Origin: Anaerolineaceae bacterium
GTDB lineage: Bacteria > Chloroflexota > Anaerolineae > Aggregatilineales > Phototrophicaceae
NCBI GenBank assembly: GCA_020634115.1
Contig: JACKCH010000010.1
Span: 620,001 to 684,000, forward strand
Length of the DNA stretch: 64,000 bases
Direction: 5' to 3'
The translations under genes were made by a program, and so were the position numbers. Each line of letters begins with the position of its first letter. Within the stretch, counting starts at the first letter, position 1. The notes beneath the pieces were generated by a model, which ran no database searches, had not been told where the DNA came from, and worked only from the letters and a program-made list of their open reading frames with translations. Of the stretch, positions 60,525 to 64,000 are shown piece after piece.

Positions 60525-61499
60525 CTACAAAAATGCCCGGAAACCCGCCCGCATCGCCTCGCGCATGGCGGGCGTGTAGCGATGCCCGATCCCATCGTAA
60601 ACCGTCAATTGAAAGTTTTCCGGTAGCCCATACAGGCCATAGATGTGCCGGGCATAGGCCTCAATCTTACGGACGCCCGCTATGGGCGAGAGCGGGTCCT
60701 GGTCGCCGATGAGAATCCGCTGTGGGCGCGGCGCGGCCAGACTGACGAGATGCTCCATGTCCAGCCCCGAACGCAGCATCCCCGGCAGATAGTAGTAAAT
60801 ACTGTGCAGATGATATTGACCGGATGCCGCGAAATCTTCGTAGCGGGTCATCTGCCCAATCGGAATCACGACTTTTACCGTATCATCCAGCGCCGCCAGC
60901 CACGTCGCCCGTGAGCCACCCATGCTCATGCCGGTGGTGCCGATCCGCGCCGGGTCTACTTCGGGGCGTTCCCGCAGATAGGCCAACGCCAGCAGGTCGT
61001 CATGAAGCATCATGCCCCACAGTGTCTTGCCTTCCCACAGGAAGTGCTTGAACAGCGAGAGTTCCGTCGCCGCGCCGCTTTCCGCCGTTCCCGCTGGCCC
61101 CTGGGACTGGCGTTCGCCAAAGGCATAAGCGTCAATCACCAGGACGACATACCCCTGGTTTACGAGCGCGATACCGTCCGGGGTGGCATCCTTCGCCAGG
61201 AAGAGTTGATCTTTGCCGATAGGATACTTGCCGCCGTGAAAGTGCTGGTACAGCACCGCCGGAGCGCGTCCGGCCAGATGGTCGGGAATCAGCAGCAGGC
61301 CGGGAACCGTTGCCCCCAGGCCGTTTTCAAAACTGATTTGGTGGAGGCTATAGCCATCGTGTGGTGTGATCCCTAGAGTCTGGACATGCGGGGAGAATGG
61401 CGGCGGCACATCCCCCAAGAGCTGCCATAGTGACTTTCGCACGTCCTGCCGATAGGCTTGCCAACCAGCCAGGGTATCGGGCGGTTTCACCGCTGCCAT
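60525..61499 (-). CDS. Alpha/beta hydrolase (dienelactone hydrolase / acetyl-esterase-like)
   Basis: The 324-residue protein has no signal peptide. The nucleophile elbow is GTTGMSMGGSRATW (about 195) and the likely acid and His lie in ILIGDQDPLSP and YDGIGHRYTP. It matches the group of carbohydrate-esterase-like hydrolases that remove acetyl or similar groups from sugars. It is the last catabolic gene before the transporter genes and may deacetylate the imported sugar. Confidence 0.75.
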   Translation of the reverse strand: MAAVKPPDTLAGWQAYRQDVRKSLWQLLGDVPPPFSPHVQTLGITPHDGYSLHQISFENGLGATVPGLLLIPDHLAGRAPAVLYQHFHGGKYPIGKDQLFLAKDATPDGIALVNQGYVVLVIDAYAFGERQSQGPAGTAESGAATELSLFKHFLWEGKTLWGMMLHDDLLALAYLRERPEVDPARIGTTGMSMGGSRATWLAALDDTVKVVIPIGQMTRYEDFAASGQYHLHSIYYYLPGMLRSGLDMEHLVSLAAPRPQRILIGDQDPLSPIAGVRKIEAYARHIYGLYGLPENFQLTVYDGIGHRYTPAMREAMRAGFRAFL

Positions 61500-61543
61500 C
61501 CAATCTCACATCCGTTTTATGTGAAATGTATCGGGAAAAATGA

Positions 61544-61612
61544 CCGTCATCAGCCGTCAGCTGTTAGCGATCAGGAAAAGATAGCCGGGTAGCTGGTTAG
61601 CCGGATAGCCTA
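61544..61612. repeat. Degenerate heptanucleotide tandem repeats
   Basis: The sequence divides into 7-mers GTCATCA, GCCGTCA, GCTGTTA, GCGATCA, and after an irregular unit GGAAAAG into ATAGCCG, GGTAGCT, GGTTAGC, CGGATAG. The spacing is regular while the bases vary, as in the arrays at 19184 and 61709. Confidence 0.55.
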
Positions 61613-61630
61613 GTACCAAATTGCCGGGTT

Positions 61631-61683
61631 GTAGGGGCGGCCCGGCGTGGCCGCCCTGGGAGGGCACATTGGCCCTCCCCTAC
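61631..61683. repeat. Long GTAGGGG...CCCCTAC double palindrome
   Basis: The element begins GTAGGGGCGGCC and ends CCCTCCCCTAC, with two internal hairpins (GGGGCGGCC with GGCCGCCCC-like, and GGAGGGC with GCCCTCC). It is the largest member of the dispersed GTAGGGG family and has inverted terminal repeats, as would a miniature mobile element. Confidence 0.65.
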
Positions 61684-61708
61684 AAATAATCGTGAAGATT
61701 TACCGGAT

Positions 61709-61762
61709 ACAGCCAAATGCCAGCAGTCAAGAGCCAACGACCAGCAGCCAATAGCCAGCGGC
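61709..61762. repeat. Degenerate heptanucleotide tandem repeats
   Basis: 7-mers GCCAGCA, GTCAAGA, GCCAACG, ACCAGCA, GCCAATA, GCCAGCG follow one another without gaps, ending 8 bp before the stop codon of the leftward permease gene. Confidence 0.6.
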
Positions 61763-61769
61763 CCCAAAC

Positions 61770-62813
61770 TTACTTCATGCCAGTGGTAGCGATACCCGTC
61801 GTGATAAACCGCTGCAAGAAAGCGAACACGATGGTAATCGGCAGCAGCGTCAGCACCGTCATCGCCAGGATGAGGTCCCACTGGGTTTGCAGGTCGCCCT
61901 GGAACGAGTTCAGCCCGACTTGCAGCGTGAACAACTCGGTGCGGCTGAGGACGATCAGCGGCCAGAGGAAGTCGTTCCAGCGCCACATCACCGAGAAAAT
62001 CGTCAGCACAGCCAGCGCCGGACGGGCCAGCGGCAGGATAATCTGCAAATAGATGCGCCACTCACTCGCGCCGTCAATCCGCGCCGAATCGAGCAGTTCA
62101 TCGGGGATGGTGAGCATGTACTGGCGCAGCAGGAACACGCCGGTAGGTGTCGCTGCGCCGGGGACAATCACGCCGATCAGGTTGTTGTTCCACCCGATCT
62201 CCGTAATCACCAGGTACACCGGAATCAGAATCACGGAAATCGGCACCATCAGCGTGCCAATCGTGAGTCCGAAGATGGTTTCGCGCCCCCGGAACTGGTA
62301 CTTGCTCAACGCGAAGGCCGCCATACTGTTGACCAGCAGCGTCAGCGCAGTGGCGGCGACGGTCACAATGACACTGTTGGCGAGATACTGCCAGAAATTA
62401 AAGCGGGTCACACCATTAACGTAGTTATCCAGGCCAAAGTAAATGCTTTCGACGGGTTGGCGTTGGTTGATATTGACTTTGATGATTTCGTCCGGCTGCG
62501 CAGGGTCAACCATCTGGGCTTCAATCCCTACCCGCCGTACCTGTGCCAGTTCGCGGGTTGTGCCATCCTCAAACGTCACGGTGAAGAGTTGCAGCGGGTC
62601 GTCGTAGCCCGGTAGGGTGACTGTCTCTTGCCGGTAAGGTAGGAAGCGCGGCGGGAACTGTAACAACTGGGTGCGATCTTTGAAAGAGGACATCACCAGC
62701 CAGATGACCGGGCCGAACATCAGAATCGTGCCGAGCAGCAGGTACAAATAGGTCGCTATATCCGCCAGCGCCAGCCGGTTTCTACCTTTGGTATTTGTCA
62801 GGAAATGCAGCAT
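61770..62813 (-). CDS. Sugar ABC transporter permease, MalG-type, with a long outer loop
   Basis: The 347-residue permease has six membrane helices and the EAA-type motif DGASEWRIYLQIILPLARPA (about 259), which contacts the ATPase. It is one half of a carbohydrate importer (family CUT1). Between helix 1 (ending SSFKDR) and helix 2 lies an extra stretch of about 70 residues rich in charged and polar residues (PDEIIKVNINQRQPVES inside). Standard MalG proteins lack most of this. AAGGGGG lies before the ATG. It follows the MalF-type gene with 9 bp between them. Confidence 0.88.
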   Translation of the reverse strand: MLHFLTNTKGRNRLALADIATYLYLLLGTILMFGPVIWLVMSSFKDRTQLLQFPPRFLPYRQETVTLPGYDDPLQLFTVTFEDGTTRELAQVRRVGIEAQMVDPAQPDEIIKVNINQRQPVESIYFGLDNYVNGVTRFNFWQYLANSVIVTVAATALTLLVNSMAAFALSKYQFRGRETIFGLTIGTLMVPISVILIPVYLVITEIGWNNNLIGVIVPGAATPTGVFLLRQYMLTIPDELLDSARIDGASEWRIYLQIILPLARPALAVLTIFSVMWRWNDFLWPLIVLSRTELFTLQVGLNSFQGDLQTQWDLILAMTVLTLLPITIVFAFLQRFITTGIATTGMK

Positions 62814-62822
62814 GATGCCCCC

Positions 62823-63839
62823 TTACGCCAGATTGCTCGTGCGACCCAACCGGAGTTGGCCGACTGTGAGCAGCAGCAGTACCGACGCCATCACCAGAGA
62901 AGCCGCTGCCGCTAACCCGAATTCGCGTGTCTGGTTGGCGAACCCAGTCGTATAAATATACTGCACCATATAGGTGGTCGCCGTGCCGGGGCCGCCCCCG
63001 GTGAAAGCATACACCTGGTCAAAGGCCTGCACCGCCCGGATGAGCGAAAGCACCAGTACGACCAGCATCGTCGGCATCAGCAGCGGAATCGTGATGGCCC
63101 GGAAGGCCTGCACCGCCCCGGCGCCGTCCATTGAAGCGGCTTCATAGAGTTCACCAGGGATAGATTGCAATCCTGCCAGCAGAATCAGCGTGTAAAAGCC
63201 CATTTGCGCCCACACACTGATGATAATCACCCAGAATCGCGCCCAATCCGCGTTAATCAGGAAGGGCAGTTTTTCACCGCCCAGGCCAACGATCAGCGCG
63301 TTCAACACACCGTCCTGCTGTAAAATCCACTTCCAGATGAGCGCGACGACCACCGGTGAAAGCAGCACCGGGTAGAAAAACACGGCGCGGAAAAACCCGC
63401 GCGCCCGGATTCTCCGGTTGAGGATCAGGGCGGTGAAGAGCGATACGATAACCAGCAGTCCCACCTGCAAAATCACGAATGTGATGGTGTTGGACGCTGC
63501 CCGCCAGAACAAGTCCTCCCGGCAGGTATTGGGGGACAGGAAATCCTGGCAGGTAAACAGGCGAGTCAGGTTGTCCAGTCCGACAAAGGGACGATCCTGC
63601 GGAAAGAGCCGCTGACCGCCGGTGAAAGCGTAATAAAAATTCAAAAGCATAGGGAACAAAATAAAGACGCCGAAGATCAGCAGGTTAGGCAGCACAAAAA
63701 CATAGGCCATGCCGCGCACGCCGACGCGATTCTGGAGCGGGTGCATAACCCAATCCATCACACTCACCAGCGCGTCATACCCGACCCGCAGCGGGGCGGC
63801 CAATGTGTCGGCAGAAAAAAATCTCTTCTGTTTAATCAT
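62823..63839 (-). CDS. Sugar ABC transporter permease, MalF/UgpA-type
   Basis: The 338-residue protein is taken from ATG 63839; an upstream ATG at 63863 has no ribosome site. It has six helices and an EAA motif in EAASMDGAGAVQAFRAITIPLLMP (split: Glu-Ala-Ala near residue 235, Gly 8 residues later). With the MalG-type gene it forms the membrane channel of a carbohydrate importer. The ATPase gene is not in the window and is often encoded elsewhere. It is separated by a hairpin from the likely binding-protein gene upstream. Confidence 0.86.
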   Translation of the reverse strand: MIKQKRFFSADTLAAPLRVGYDALVSVMDWVMHPLQNRVGVRGMAYVFVLPNLLIFGVFILFPMLLNFYYAFTGGQRLFPQDRPFVGLDNLTRLFTCQDFLSPNTCREDLFWRAASNTITFVILQVGLLVIVSLFTALILNRRIRARGFFRAVFFYPVLLSPVVVALIWKWILQQDGVLNALIVGLGGEKLPFLINADWARFWVIIISVWAQMGFYTLILLAGLQSIPGELYEAASMDGAGAVQAFRAITIPLLMPTMLVVLVLSLIRAVQAFDQVYAFTGGGPGTATTYMVQYIYTTGFANQTREFGLAAAASLVMASVLLLLTVGQLRLGRTSNLA

Positions 63840-63881
63840 ACCGTTTTCCAAAAAATGTCTCATGAAAGCGTTTTTTGGCGA

Positions 63882-63903
63882 ACAAGGGGCGTAAGCCCCT
63901 TGT
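63882..63903 (-). other. Intercistronic hairpin between binding-protein and permease genes
   Basis: ACAAGGGGC-gtaa-GCCCCTTGT is a perfect 9-bp stem. Hairpins in this place, as after malE, are known to slow RNA decay or stop part of the transcripts so that the binding protein is made in excess. There is no T-run directly after it. Confidence 0.6.
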
Positions 63904-63964
63904 CCTATGGTTTCAGGGCAGGTGAAACCTCACCCGCCCGTCAGATGCAAGCTGTTGGAACGAA

Positions 63965-64000
63965 CTACTGGGCGGCCAGCGCGTCGTCCACATCCTGCTG
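63965..64000 (-). CDS. C-terminal end of a probable sugar-binding protein (5' part outside window)
   Basis: On the minus strand the frame reads QQDVDDALAAQ and stop at 63965. This ending (an acidic/alanine-rich terminal helix) and the position before the MalF-type gene fit an extracellular solute-binding protein. Only 11 codons are visible, so the call rests mainly on gene order. Confidence 0.5.
   Translation of the reverse strand, partial: QQDVDDALAAQ

Noticed and set aside
1..64000. CRISPR array, prophage, insertion sequence or rRNA genes
   Set aside because: No regularly spaced repeats, transposase, integrase, phage structural gene or rRNA sequence was seen anywhere in the window.

Overview
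The window is a 64 kb piece of a moderately GC-rich bacterial chromosome. It most likely comes from the Chloroflexota, in or near Anaerolineae/Aggregatilineales. The grounds are gene content: two DUF4139 paralogues, several secreted CAP/SCP-like and SH3b proteins with Pro/Thr linkers, a fused E1 alpha/beta dehydrogenase, GT39-type membrane glycosyltransferases, an LPXTG surface protein and many dispersed GTAGGGG-type palindromes. This placement is inference; no rRNA is present. I see no phage, insertion sequence, integrase or CRISPR array.

Layout. 1-3.1 kb: end of an ArsR regulator, a P1B-4 metal-exporting ATPase and an orphan immunity-like gene. 3.1-11.8 kb: sugar or polyol catabolism. RpiB-like isomerase, xylulokinase and a zinc alcohol dehydrogenase run leftward. 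A glycerol-3-phosphate-dehydrogenase-like enzyme and an E1alpha/E1beta/E2 acetoin/pyruvate-type complex run rightward from a near-consensus promoter. 11.8-13.1 kb: an AT-richer beta-propeller gene bracketed by two copies of the E2 gene's 3' end, so it looks inserted. 13-24.5 kb: envelope and accessory genes (GT39, two DUF4139 proteins, pentapeptide repeat protein, CDF metal exporter, VOC protein), tRNA-Arg(CCT), an HD-like protein and a CAP-like secreted protein. 24.8-31 kb: an LPETG-anchored SdrD-like surface protein, a hydroxyisobutyrate-dehydrogenase-family enzyme, CheR-TPR and small hypotheticals.

31-44 kb: a GT39 gene carrying an in-frame palindromic repeat, an SH3b protein, fructosamine-kinase-like and fused E1 genes, an LRR protein, then a compact three-gene unit: TIR-TM-CAP fusion, secreted CAP protein, SAM methyltransferase. 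A flippase follows. 44-53 kb: rpmF with a strong promoter and terminator, rfbB, HAD phosphatase, lipoprotein, DUF167, zinc peptidase, an ABC-F gene behind a probable attenuator and two AT-rich hypotheticals. 53-58.4 kb: nucleoside hydrolase, then a tight run of alpha/beta hydrolase, CdsA, geranylgeranyl-reductase-family and UbiA prenyltransferase genes that together resemble the late steps of archaeal-type isoprenoid lipid synthesis. 58.4-64 kb: leftward sugar-acid-type genes (LarA family, SDR, esterase-like) and a MalFG-type sugar ABC transporter with the last codons of its probable binding protein.

The most novel candidates are the TIR-TM-CAP/CAP/methyltransferase unit and the isoprenoid-lipid-like operon. 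Next come the inserted propeller gene and the palindromic repeat family, one copy of which has become protein sequence. All calls were made by reading the sequence; no database search was run.
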